Positions 8,037-16,505 of a stretch of DNA of 64,000 bases are shown here, one piece after another. Within the stretch, counting starts at the first letter, position 1. The number at the start of each line of letters is the position of its first letter. The translations under genes and the position numbers were made by a program. This stretch comes from Dysgonomonas sp. PH5-45 (GTDB lineage: Bacteria > Bacteroidota > Bacteroidia > Bacteroidales > Dysgonomonadaceae), in NCBI RefSeq assembly GCF_029893235.1, contig NZ_JARXWE010000007.1:27288-91287 (forward strand), in the 5' to 3' direction. The notes beneath the pieces were generated by a model. The model was not told the origin of the DNA. It was given only the letters and a program-made list of their open reading frames with translations, and did no database searches.

Positions 8037-8528
8037 ATGAAGCAAAAATTATTTCTACTAATGGCGTTTCTGGCAATCGCAACAGTGACGCTCCATGCGC
8101 AAACACAGCTGATTGTCAAAAACAGCGATGGAAGGGAAAGCACCTTCGGGCTTTCGTCCCTGCGGAAAATAACATTCACAGACACCAATATCGAAATTCA
8201 CGACATGGACGGAACAAGCAGCCTTACGCCCATACAATCGACCGTGTCGCTAAAGTTTGCCGAGTCTGTTTCGGCAGGCATCGAAACAGATGTTGCGCAG
8301 GCAACTCCCGAAGCTTATGTATATCCCAATCCCGCAGCCGGTTATATCCGCCTGAACGGGCTGCCCGATGACGCTGACTACAACGTTAAAATATATACTG
8401 CCAACGGAATGGCGATCCTCTCCACCGTTCTGCATTCGGCATCCGATGCGATAGACGTCGGCAGCTTGCCGTCAGGGCTTTATCTGCTGAAAGTGAACAA
8501 TCAGGTATTTAAATTCCGAAAATTATGA
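8037..8528 (+). CDS. T9SS-sorted small surface protein
   Basis: A 163-residue protein with a Sec signal (MKQKLFLLMAFLAIATVTLHAQ). A short repeat-type segment follows (LIVKNSDGRESTFGLSSLRK), and a type A T9SS sorting domain fills the last 75 residues (VYPNPAAGYIRLNGL, then LPSGLYLLKVNNQVFKFRKL). It should pass through the outer membrane and be attached to or released from the surface. Its stop overlaps the start of the next gene by 4 bp, so the two are translationally coupled. Both carry the same K-x-D-x(6-8)-F/L-x-L/I-x(2)-V/L-x-S-I/L-x-F type motif. Confidence 0.8.
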   Translation: MKQKLFLLMAFLAIATVTLHAQTQLIVKNSDGRESTFGLSSLRKITFTDTNIEIHDMDGTSSLTPIQSTVSLKFAESVSAGIETDVAQATPEAYVYPNPAAGYIRLNGLPDDADYNVKIYTANGMAILSTVLHSASDAIDVGSLPSGLYLLKVNNQVFKFRKL

Positions 8529-10492
8529 AAAAGACATTATCACTCATCATATGCCTGATTTTTGGCATAACGCTCTTTGCGCAAGACAGCCTCTATGTTT
8601 ATAAAACAGACCAAACGGTGACGCCCTTCCGCATTGCCGAAGTAGACAGCCTGCGCTTCAGTCAGGATGCGGCCAACCTGTATATCGTCAAGACAGACCA
8701 AACAACAGCCAGCCTGTCGCTTGCCGAGGTAGACAGCATCACCTTCTGGCGCCACGATGTTGTTTCCATCACTTACTCCAATGGCACTGCCAGTATTGTG
8801 AACCCGTTGGCAGGGCAAGGAGTGGAGGTAGAGGCAGACGGAGCACGCGTAACGGTGACTTCCACCATCGCCGACAAACAAGTCAGATATCTGCTCAACG
8901 GAACAACGCCCGAGGGCATGTTCAAAATTTATAGCGACTATAAGTTCGAACTCGCCCTCAACGCAGTGGAAATAACAAACCCCAACGGAGCAGCCATCAA
9001 CATACAATCGGGCAAGAAAGTGACGGTCACCCTCATAGACGGAACCACAAGTTGCCTCACTGATGGCGCGAAATATACTGCCACGCCCGACGGCGAAGAC
9101 GAGAAATCGACCTTCTTCAGCGAAGGGCAACTCAATTTTAAAGGCCAAGGAACCCTCAATCTGCAAGCTTATTATAAACATGCCATTTGCAGCGACGACT
9201 ACATACGCATAAAAAGCGGCAACATCATCGTGACCGGCGCCGCCAAAGACGGGCTGCACTGCAACGATTACTTCCGCATGGATGGTGGTACGCTCACCAT
9301 TACCTCCGAGGGCGACGCCCTTGAGGTGGAAGAAGGATACATAGAAATAAACGGGGGAACAATCAACGTCAATGCCGTAGGCGACGGGTTGAAAACATCG
9401 TACAAGGGCACAGACCTATCGCCTTACATCGAGGTAGCGGGCGGAACGATTGATGTTACCGTTACGGGCGACGCATCGAAGGCCATCAAATCGAAAGGCG
9501 ATGTAACCATCGGCAGCGGCAACATTACGCTGCAAACAACAGGAAACGCTTATTACGACACCGACGATGCCGACACAAGCTCATCGGCAGGCATCAAGTG
9601 CGACGGCAACCTGCTCATTGAGAACGGAAACATCGGCATCAACAGTTCGGGTTCGGGCGGCAAGGGCATCAACGTAGACGGTACGCTGCACGTTAAAGGC
9701 GGAAACATCTCGGTTGTCACCACCGGAAACCAATATGTGTACGACCGCGATAACGACACCGCCGCCAAAGCCATAAAAAGCGATGGCAACCTCACCATCG
9801 ACGGCGGATACATCACCATACAAACATCGCGCACCGAAGCCGAAGGACTGGAAAGCAAAGACACGCTTACCATCAACGACGGAACGATAGTTATAAACGC
9901 TTACGACGATGCCATCAACGCCTCCAACCACATACAAATAAACGGCGGGAAGGTATATAGTTACAGCGCCACGAACGATGGCATAGACTCGAACGGAACA
10001 CTCACCATTACCGGCGGAATAGTGTTCTCGTCGGGCACAACCGCCCCCGAAGAAGGTTTCGACTGCGACCAAAACGCCTTCAAGATAACAGGCGGCATAC
10101 TGATAGGCACGGGTGGAGCAACCAGCACCCCCACATCGAACCTATGCACACAACAAACCGTTGTTTATAGCACATCGGGCGTAACAGCCGGACAGATGTT
10201 CCACCTGCGCGGTTCGGACGCAGCGGAAATCGTATCGGTAAAAGTGCCTCGTGCATACAACTCGATGACTATGCTCATCAGCACACCCCATATTGCCCAA
10301 GGAACAGGTTATACAATATACAAAAACGGAACTATGAGCGACGATGCCCAAGACTTCCAAGGACTGTACACAAGCGGTACATACACCCCCGGAACATCGG
10401 CAACGACATTCACCACAAGTACCACATCGAGAGTTACCAACGTCGGAGCAAGCGGCGGTGGCCCCGGTGGCGGCCCGGGAGGACACCCGTAA
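8525..10492 (+). CDS. Carbohydrate-binding beta-helix protein, Cthe_2159-like
   Basis: A 655-residue secreted protein (signal MKKTLSLIICLIFGITLFAQ). Residues 20-80 carry two copies of a short repeat (VYKTDQTVTPFRIAEVDSL; IVKTDQTTASLSLAEVDSI). Most of the rest is a right-handed beta-helix with rungs such as DALEVEEGYIEINGGTINVN, as in the Cthe_2159 family, which binds cellulose and pectin-type polymers with calcium. The end is glycine/proline rich (GGGPGGGPGGHP) and lacks a T9SS domain. The upstream coupled gene carries one instead, so the two may act as a pair. A terminator follows at 10532. Ligand is inferred. Confidence 0.8.
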   Translation: MKKTLSLIICLIFGITLFAQDSLYVYKTDQTVTPFRIAEVDSLRFSQDAANLYIVKTDQTTASLSLAEVDSITFWRHDVVSITYSNGTASIVNPLAGQGVEVEADGARVTVTSTIADKQVRYLLNGTTPEGMFKIYSDYKFELALNAVEITNPNGAAINIQSGKKVTVTLIDGTTSCLTDGAKYTATPDGEDEKSTFFSEGQLNFKGQGTLNLQAYYKHAICSDDYIRIKSGNIIVTGAAKDGLHCNDYFRMDGGTLTITSEGDALEVEEGYIEINGGTINVNAVGDGLKTSYKGTDLSPYIEVAGGTIDVTVTGDASKAIKSKGDVTIGSGNITLQTTGNAYYDTDDADTSSSAGIKCDGNLLIENGNIGINSSGSGGKGINVDGTLHVKGGNISVVTTGNQYVYDRDNDTAAKAIKSDGNLTIDGGYITIQTSRTEAEGLESKDTLTINDGTIVINAYDDAINASNHIQINGGKVYSYSATNDGIDSNGTLTITGGIVFSSGTTAPEEGFDCDQNAFKITGGILIGTGGATSTPTSNLCTQQTVVYSTSGVTAGQMFHLRGSDAAEIVSVKVPRAYNSMTMLISTPHIAQGTGYTIYKNGTMSDDAQDFQGLYTSGTYTPGTSATTFTTSTTSRVTNVGASGGGPGGGPGGHP

Positions 10493-10531
10493 AAACCAGT
10501 TTTTTTCATCTTAGTTTTTTTAGAGACCCCT

Positions 10532-10566
10532 AAAGCCTGAGTATCGCATTGCGGTGCTTGGGCTTT
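10532..10566 (+). terminator. Terminator of the beta-helix operon
   Basis: AAAGCCTGAGTATCGC pairs with GCGGTGCTTGGGCTTT with a few mismatches around an ATT loop, followed by ATTTTTG. It lies 40 bp after the stop of the carbohydrate-binding protein. Confidence 0.65.
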
Positions 10567-10665
10567 ATTTTTGATATTATTGGCTAAAAAGTTAAAAATA
10601 TTTGATATCACGAAACATATGTATATATTTATCCCCGCAATAAATTTTAATACCTCGTCCCGATA

Positions 10666-11262
10666 GTGAAGAAGTACACTGTTCTGTTTATCATACTCGT
10701 ACTATGTGCTTGTTCGCAGCAAAAGCAAGATGTGGAATGGGATAATATCCCCTTGGCCGAAGGCGATTTGGTATTTCGCAAAGGCTTAGGCACAAAAACA
10801 CGGGCCGTGCTTCATGTCGATACACTGGGGATATACAGCCATGTGGGCATTGTAGTTGTGCAGGATTCTGTTTTCAGAGTTGTTCACATTACTCCCGGAG
10901 AGAGAGAAGCAGACGAAAATGTAGACAGAATAAAAATTGAGGATTTAAGCCAATTCTGGGCCACTGACAGAGCCAAGAACGGCGCTGTTTACCGATTACG
11001 CAACAATGGTTCGGGAAAAACAGCCGCCCAACAAGCCCTGCGGTTGCTGCAAAAAGGTATCTTGTTCGACCACGATTATCGCCTTGCCGACACCACGCAG
11101 ATGTATTGCACCCAGTTGGTTTGGTACGCATACCAACAGGCAGGCAGGGATATAACTTCCGGCAAACGAAGCGACCTGAACGTGCCCCTATATTCGGGTT
11201 TATACATTCTCCCGTCGGATATTTATACAAACCAAGACTTACAATTAATATACAAATTCTAA
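10666..11262 (+). CDS. YiiX/YebB-like papain-fold lipoprotein
   Basis: A 198-residue lipoprotein, lipobox VLCACS, with a GTG start at 10666; no ATG upstream in frame would preserve the signal. The mature domain has the permuted NlpC/P60 (YiiX/YebB/YaeF) layout: GDLVFRKG, then the His strand IYSHVGIVVV (about residue 65), and the catalytic Cys late in MYCTQLVWYAYQQAG (about residue 148). These enzymes are predicted amidases or thioesterases of the cell envelope. Substrate unknown. It precedes a DUF4878-like lipoprotein gene by 37 bp, probably as one operon. Confidence 0.8.
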   Translation: MKKYTVLFIILVLCACSQQKQDVEWDNIPLAEGDLVFRKGLGTKTRAVLHVDTLGIYSHVGIVVVQDSVFRVVHITPGEREADENVDRIKIEDLSQFWATDRAKNGAVYRLRNNGSGKTAAQQALRLLQKGILFDHDYRLADTTQMYCTQLVWYAYQQAGRDITSGKRSDLNVPLYSGLYILPSDIYTNQDLQLIYKF

Positions 11263-11299
11263 ATTTATCAAAGTTTAATCCTTTAAAAAAAAGTACATT

Positions 11300-11713
11300 A
11301 TGAAAAAAGTATTCAATTTTTTGGCAATAGCGGTTATTGCTTTGTTGTTTGCAAGTTGTAGCGACAACTCTCCGGCAGGAATCGAAAAAGCTATCTACAA
11401 CCAGATGCAAAAAGGCGATTTTGAAAAAGCCGTAGAAACAATGATTAGCAACATGGACGGATACGACAAAGACAACGACAAGTCGGCCGAAGAAAAAGCT
11501 CAGGTCATCGCAGCATTCGCAGCCAAAGCTAAACAAGGCGCGGAAGCCAAAGGCGGAATAAAAAGCTTCGAAATAGTAAACGAAGATATTGCCGAAGACG
11601 GGCTTACAGCCACCGTTAGCACCAAAGTTATTTACGGAGACGGTTCGGAAGACACAAAAGATACTTCGTACATAAAGAAAGACGGCAAGTGGAAAATCAA
11701 GATGGATAAATAA
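11300..11713 (+). CDS. DUF4878-like lipoprotein
   Basis: A 137-residue lipoprotein (MKKVFNFLAIAVIALLFASC, lipidated Cys20). The mature part has the DUF4878 pattern: a helical start (GIEKAIYNQMQKGDFEKAVE) and beta strands ending VIYGDGSEDTKDTSYIKKDG then KWKIKM. This resembles the cystatin/NTF2-like fold of that family, whose role is unknown. It is likely co-transcribed with the YiiX-like gene, and a family A repeat begins 18 bp after its stop and may end transcription. Confidence 0.8.
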   Translation: MKKVFNFLAIAVIALLFASCSDNSPAGIEKAIYNQMQKGDFEKAVETMISNMDGYDKDNDKSAEEKAQVIAAFAAKAKQGAEAKGGIKSFEIVNEDIAEDGLTATVSTKVIYGDGSEDTKDTSYIKKDGKWKIKMDK

Positions 11714-11730
11714 TACAACATCGTATAAAA

Positions 11731-11881
11731 GAGGGTGTCCTAAAAGTAGATTGATGCTATCAAATTGATATTCTCTGATTGTCATGTTGAACGATAGTGA
11801 AACATCTCTTCCCTCAAAAGAGATTCTTCCCTACGGTCAGAATGACAAAAAGAAATCAAAATTTACTTTTGGGACACCCTC
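11731..11881. repeat. Family A palindromic repeat, copy 2
   Basis: This is the best-preserved copy: 151 bp with ends GAGGGTGTCCTAAAAGTA and, read inward from the right, GAGGGTGTCCCAAAAGTA. The inner arms GAACGATAGTGAAACATCTC and GAGATTCTTCCCTACGGTCA form the shared hairpin. It lies between two convergent genes (11300 plus, 11906 minus), so it may serve as a two-way terminator. No obvious target duplication flanks it. Confidence 0.8.
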
Positions 11882-11905
11882 TTGTTATTTCTGTATGCCC
11901 TGTAA

Positions 11906-12262
11906 CTAAATATGCTCTTCGATAAAATCTTTCAGCACCAGAGCATGGTTGCGTGTGGCATTCTTCGATGCGTAAAGCAAGGTCACCACATCGTAGCCAC
12001 TTGCCGTAGCTATAAAGTCTTTAACCGCTGCCGACAGATTCAGCTCGGCCCTATATCTCGCCACGAACTCCGTCCAGTTATTATCGGTATTCTGATGAAA
12101 CCATTTGCGTAAATCGGCCGAGGGTGCAATGTTTTTTGCCCACATATCGTAGTGTAAGGCTTCTTTTTTCACCCCACGAGGCCATAGGCGGTCTACAAAA
12201 ACCCTGAAACCGTCGCCAGCTTCAGGGTCATCATATACTCGTTTCAGTTTTATTGTTGTCAT
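11906..12262 (-). CDS. DUF488 family protein, YeaO-like
   Basis: A 118-residue cytosolic protein with the family's typical length and motifs: KRVYDDPEAGDGFRVFVDRL, WPRGV, then the Asp/Lys-rich middle (WAKNIAPSADLRKWFHQN) and VTLLYASKNATRNHALVLKD. The family is widespread with no established biochemical activity. The gene is alone, convergent with the DUF4878-like lipoprotein and 42 bp upstream of the end of the GLUG-repeat gene. Confidence 0.85.
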   Translation of the reverse strand: MTTIKLKRVYDDPEAGDGFRVFVDRLWPRGVKKEALHYDMWAKNIAPSADLRKWFHQNTDNNWTEFVARYRAELNLSAAVKDFIATASGYDVVTLLYASKNATRNHALVLKDFIEEHI

Positions 12263-12304
12263 AGTTGTTTTATTTTTTGAAACAACCGTACACGCTTTTT
12301 TGTT

Positions 12305-14179
12305 TTATCGTACCACAAGCTTCACTGCCTGTCCGTTTACCACAAGCAGATACACGCCTTGAGGTTCTTCGACGCGTAACGTTGCCTGTGTGCCATTCAA
12401 TTGTACAGTTTGCAACAATTGCCCCGACACATTGTAGAGCCGTGCCGTAGTTGCCAGCGGTTCTGCCGATAGGATGCGAACTTCTTCGCCACTGTTCAAT
12501 ACACTCGGATACACATTGATGCCTGCCGGATGGCTACCGTCTTCTGTTATGGAAGAAGTTCCCTCCGCAATGCCACGAACACCATACGAAGCTGGTTTGC
12601 CTGTCTCATAATTGACGAAGGTAAGGACATCGCCCTCTGTTACTCCTTTCAACTGTAAGATATTATTGCCGGCTTGCAAGCCGTTGAAAACACCTATCAG
12701 TTCTGCCATACCGTTTTTATAAACTTCCACCCGTTCGGATGCAGTTATCAGGTTAAGGGTTACATCTGCCGATTGCCATCCGCCGATAACCACCGGTACG
12801 CTCTGCCACTGGAAATAAGGCAAGGCACGATTATCGCTGCGCACAGCCCACGTACCCGAAAAGTCCCAACCCATAGCCGTATAAGCAGCTTGAGTGTAAA
12901 GTTCGCTCATAGGTTTGTCGGCTCCGTCCCCACTTGCAGCATCGGTACTTGTTATTGTTTGCCCATTTACGAGCATCGCTTCGTTGGCATAATTGTTAAA
13001 CAAAATAAGATTATCATTATCATAAAGCCCTAAGATACGACCTATACTACTTTCTTCAGCTTTTATACTATCCATAGTAGCAATACTGTTTTGAATAGTA
13101 AGCATTCCTTCTTGGCTTACTATCGCCCCAGTCACCCCTCCTATATGCGCATGTAAGCTACCTGCTGATATATTACCGGCAGCATAACAGTTTTCTATCA
13201 TTGTTGTGGAGTTTCTTTTTTTGCTTTCCTCTAATCCATTAACCAGAAAACCAGCTATCCCTCCTATACAACAATCAAAAGCATTGGTCAATATATCACC
13301 ATAGTTGTAACAATTTTTTATATGGAGTACATTTAATAGTGCCGACGATAACGTATTAACTTCTCCGAGGGCAACAATTCCCCCTATATAAATCCGTTCA
13401 CTGTTATCCTCTTCCTCAACAATGATCGTTCCCGTATTATAACATTCATCCAAAACAATTCCTCTGTATCCATCTAACTGGTAAGAAGTATTATGAGCAG
13501 CACCCAATACACCTCCAATATAGATAGGATAAGAAGATGTTGCATGTCCTACAATTACTCCCCTGTTGCTACATTTACTTATTGTGACAGTAGCCATACT
13601 TGGCCTCTTTATAAAAGTATACACAGTACCAACAATTCCTCCTATAAAACACCCTCCTGTAATTTTACTACTATTACTACATGCATGGATAGTTGTTGTT
13701 TGGCTGAAATAGGTATTATATATAAATCCAGCTATACTACCAACGTGAGAATATTGTCTATCAACACACTTTATAGAGCCTCCGTCAATATGCAGACTAT
13801 CAATATATGCACCGCTAAACAAGCCGCTAAACAGTCCGGCAAAAGAGTAATCGCTGGTAGAGGTCGGTAGATCAATATTCATATTTTTGATTTTATGTCC
13901 GCCCCCATGCAAACTACCTCGAAAAAATTTATATGAATCAAAAATATTGTCAGACGCTCCTATCGGTGTCCAGTTTTCGCCACTCAGGTCAATATCGTTC
14001 ATCAAACGGAAGTGTACACCCTTGTTCGAAAGCCCCAGATAGTTGTTCAGGTTTTCGAGTTGTTGGCGATTGGTTATTTGGTAAGGATTAGATTCCGAAC
14101 CGTCGCCACCCGCAAAATCGTTTGCTATTAGACCGCAAAAGGTGAGCAACAGGCAAAGGGTAATGGTTAATTTTTTCAT
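12305..14179 (-). CDS. GLUG-repeat T9SS surface protein, paralogue 1
   Basis: A 624-residue secreted protein. The signal MKKLTITLCLLLTFCGLIAN is followed by the entry motif GGDGSESNPYQITNRQQLEN, then repeats of GLUG type (YIGGIVALGEVN, CIGGIAGFLVNG, HIGGVTGAIV) separated by Cys/Asn-rich strands such as CYNYGDI. These build an adhesin-like beta-helix. The last 75 residues form a T9SS sorting domain (VYPSVLNSGEEVRIL, EPQGVYLLVVNGQAVKLVVR). The paralogue at 14358 shares most of its last 230 residues but has diverged in the repeats. Likely a surface adhesin; ligand unknown. Confidence 0.8.
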   Translation of the reverse strand: MKKLTITLCLLLTFCGLIANDFAGGDGSESNPYQITNRQQLENLNNYLGLSNKGVHFRLMNDIDLSGENWTPIGASDNIFDSYKFFRGSLHGGGHKIKNMNIDLPTSTSDYSFAGLFSGLFSGAYIDSLHIDGGSIKCVDRQYSHVGSIAGFIYNTYFSQTTTIHACSNSSKITGGCFIGGIVGTVYTFIKRPSMATVTISKCSNRGVIVGHATSSYPIYIGGVLGAAHNTSYQLDGYRGIVLDECYNTGTIIVEEEDNSERIYIGGIVALGEVNTLSSALLNVLHIKNCYNYGDILTNAFDCCIGGIAGFLVNGLEESKKRNSTTMIENCYAAGNISAGSLHAHIGGVTGAIVSQEGMLTIQNSIATMDSIKAEESSIGRILGLYDNDNLILFNNYANEAMLVNGQTITSTDAASGDGADKPMSELYTQAAYTAMGWDFSGTWAVRSDNRALPYFQWQSVPVVIGGWQSADVTLNLITASERVEVYKNGMAELIGVFNGLQAGNNILQLKGVTEGDVLTFVNYETGKPASYGVRGIAEGTSSITEDGSHPAGINVYPSVLNSGEEVRILSAEPLATTARLYNVSGQLLQTVQLNGTQATLRVEEPQGVYLLVVNGQAVKLVVR

Positions 14180-14274
14180 AGCTTTATTTCTGAATAATTG
14201 TGTTTAAAACACAAAGATGTTTTATAAAATTCATAAAAACAAATCAATTTTTCAAAAACAAATGTTTAAATAAA

Positions 14275-14311
14275 AACCTGCCTGAATACTCAAAAGAAAC
14301 TCAGGCAGGTT
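14275..14311 (-). terminator. Terminator of GLUG paralogue 2
   Basis: AACCTGCCTGA (14275-14285) pairs exactly with TCAGGCAGGTT (14301-14311). Read on the minus strand it is followed by TTTTTA. It lies 46 bp beyond the stop of the gene at 14358 and upstream of paralogue 1, so the two tandem genes are probably transcribed separately. Confidence 0.75.
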
Positions 14312-14357
14312 GTCTTATTTTTCTGAAGAAGAAAAAAATCAGATGTATCTATATTTT

Positions 14358-16454
14358 TTATCGTACCACAAGCTTCACTGCCTGTCCGTTTATCACAAGC
14401 AGGTACACGCCCTGAGGTTCTTCGACGCGTAACGTTGCCTGTGTGCCCTTCAATTGTACCGTTTGCAACAATTGCCCCGACACATTGTAGAGCCGTGCCG
14501 TGGTTGCCAGCGGTTCTGCCGATAGGATGCGGACTTCTTCGCCACTGTTCAATACATTCGGATACACAGTGATGCCTGCCGGATGGCTACCGTCTTCTGT
14601 TATGGAAGAAGTTCCCTCCGCAATGCCACGAACGCCATACGAAGCTGGTTTGCCTGTCTCATAATTGATGAAGGTAAGGACATCGCCCTCTTTCACTCCT
14701 TTCAACTGCAAGATATTATCGCCGGCTTGCAAGCCATTGAAAACGCCTATCAGTTCTGCTGTACCTTCTTTATAAACTTCCACCCGTTCGGATGCAGATA
14801 TCAGGTTAAGGGTTACATCTGCCGATTGCCATCCGTCAATAACCACCGGTGCGCTCTGCCACTGAAAATAAGGCAAGGCACGATTATCGCTGCGCACAGC
14901 CCACGTACCCGAAAAGTCCCAACCTATAGCCGTATAAGCAGCTTGAGTGTAAAGTTCGCTCATAGGTTTGTCGGCTCCGTCCCCACTTGCAGCATCGGTA
15001 CTTGTTATTGTTTGCCCATTTACGAGCATCGCTTCGTTGGCATAGTTGTTCTTTAGGGTAACGCCGGCGGGTATGTCGCAACCCAAAATACGGGAAGTTT
15101 CTCTACCTTCTATATATGCCTGTGCCGCCACGCAGTTCTGTATGGTAGCCGCACCTATTGTATTATTGATATAACCAACCAAGCCGCCTACATTTGCTCC
15201 GTCAACGAAGATATCACCTCCGGCATAGCTGTTTTCGATTGTTACGGTAGGGGTTGCTCCATCGAATGTGAAATAGCCCGCCAATCCTCCGGCATAGCTA
15301 TTTTCCTCTTTAACTGTCATTTCGTTATGATTGTAGCAATCGTTGAGGTGAATAACCACCCCTTCCAGATTATCGGCAGCGGCAGCATAACCGTAACCCA
15401 AGATACCGCCGGCAAACGACTCTTCGCGGTCTACTCCCGTTCGGATTGAGCCGGAGTTGCAACACCTTTCCATTTCTATCAGTCCCGAAACTCTGGAACC
15501 GCCTCTGAAACTATTGCCATAACCCAAAATACCGCCCGTGCAAAGGGTATTTCCTTTTGAACTGATAACCGCGCCTATGTTGTTGCAATCTGTAAAGCTT
15601 ACCGTGCCCGAAGCTGTTTTAAATCCTGCCGCCTCGCTATAACCCGCGATACCGCCCGTAAACGAAGAATAAGCCTCTCCGCCTGTCACCATGCCGATAT
15701 TTATACAGCCTTCTATCGCAACGGCTGCCGTACCCGAGTTGATGCCAAAGCCCGAAGCCTCGCCCACTATTCCTCCGGTGTACGATGCGCTGTATGAGTC
15801 TATTCCACCCCATACCTGGCCATTGTTGGTGCAGTTGCTTATCGTTAACGAAACTCTTCCGGGACTGTAGTTCGCGCCTTTACCCACTATTCCACCTGTA
15901 TAAGTGAGGCCTGCCGAACCGCCAAATACCTCCGCGCTGCTGCCGCAAGCGTAAATATTAACATCGCTACCCACTTGAGGTTTGGTAGACACATACCCGG
16001 CTATTGCCCCTGTGTACGAATAGTGCTTGCCGCCACCCTGTATGTTGCCTCCTATTATATGCAGGCTGTCAATGTACGCGCCGGCATACAATGCCCCAAA
16101 GAGGCCGGCAAAGCAGTAATCGTCCGCGTTGGACGACAGGTTGATGCGTATATTCTTGATTTTGAAACCACCTCCATGCAATTTTCCGCAAAAAGTATTC
16201 GTAAAATCTAACGTATCGGGCTGCCCTATCGGTGCCCAGAATTCGCCACTCAGGTCAATATCGTTCATCAAACGGAAGTGCAGGTCTCCATGCTCTTCGC
16301 CCAGATAATACTTCAGGCTTTCCAACTGTTGACGGTTGGTTATTTGATAAGGATTAGATTCCGAGCCGTCACCGTCCGTAAAGTCAACTGCCTGTTTTGC
16401 CCAAACACTGCAAAAGGCAAGTAATAAACAAAGTGTAAAAGTTAGTTTTTTCAT
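14358..16454 (-). CDS. GLUG-repeat T9SS surface protein, paralogue 2
   Basis: A 698-residue paralogue of the protein encoded at 12305, with signal MKKLTFTLCLLLAFCSVWAK and the same entry motif (SNPYQITNRQQLESLKYYLG). It has more GLUG-type repeats than its neighbour (TYTGGIVGKGAN, SYTGGIVGEASG, SFTGGIAGYSEA, CTGGILGYGNS). The T9SS sorting domain at the end (VYPNVLNSGEEVRIL) is nearly identical. Repeat number therefore differs while the ends are held alike, which suggests tandem duplication with later recombination. Likely a surface adhesin. Confidence 0.8.
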   Translation of the reverse strand: MKKLTFTLCLLLAFCSVWAKQAVDFTDGDGSESNPYQITNRQQLESLKYYLGEEHGDLHFRLMNDIDLSGEFWAPIGQPDTLDFTNTFCGKLHGGGFKIKNIRINLSSNADDYCFAGLFGALYAGAYIDSLHIIGGNIQGGGKHYSYTGAIAGYVSTKPQVGSDVNIYACGSSAEVFGGSAGLTYTGGIVGKGANYSPGRVSLTISNCTNNGQVWGGIDSYSASYTGGIVGEASGFGINSGTAAVAIEGCINIGMVTGGEAYSSFTGGIAGYSEAAGFKTASGTVSFTDCNNIGAVISSKGNTLCTGGILGYGNSFRGGSRVSGLIEMERCCNSGSIRTGVDREESFAGGILGYGYAAAADNLEGVVIHLNDCYNHNEMTVKEENSYAGGLAGYFTFDGATPTVTIENSYAGGDIFVDGANVGGLVGYINNTIGAATIQNCVAAQAYIEGRETSRILGCDIPAGVTLKNNYANEAMLVNGQTITSTDAASGDGADKPMSELYTQAAYTAIGWDFSGTWAVRSDNRALPYFQWQSAPVVIDGWQSADVTLNLISASERVEVYKEGTAELIGVFNGLQAGDNILQLKGVKEGDVLTFINYETGKPASYGVRGIAEGTSSITEDGSHPAGITVYPNVLNSGEEVRILSAEPLATTARLYNVSGQLLQTVQLKGTQATLRVEEPQGVYLLVINGQAVKLVVR

Positions 16455-16505
16455 ATTTTATAGTTAATAAATTTCAGCCTGAAAATTGTTGCCGTGCTTT
16501 GGGGC

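Noticed and set aside
8540..9259. Long antisense frames in the beta-helix gene
   Set aside because: They are shadow frames from biased codon use; the plus-strand gene has a signal peptide and beta-helix repeats.
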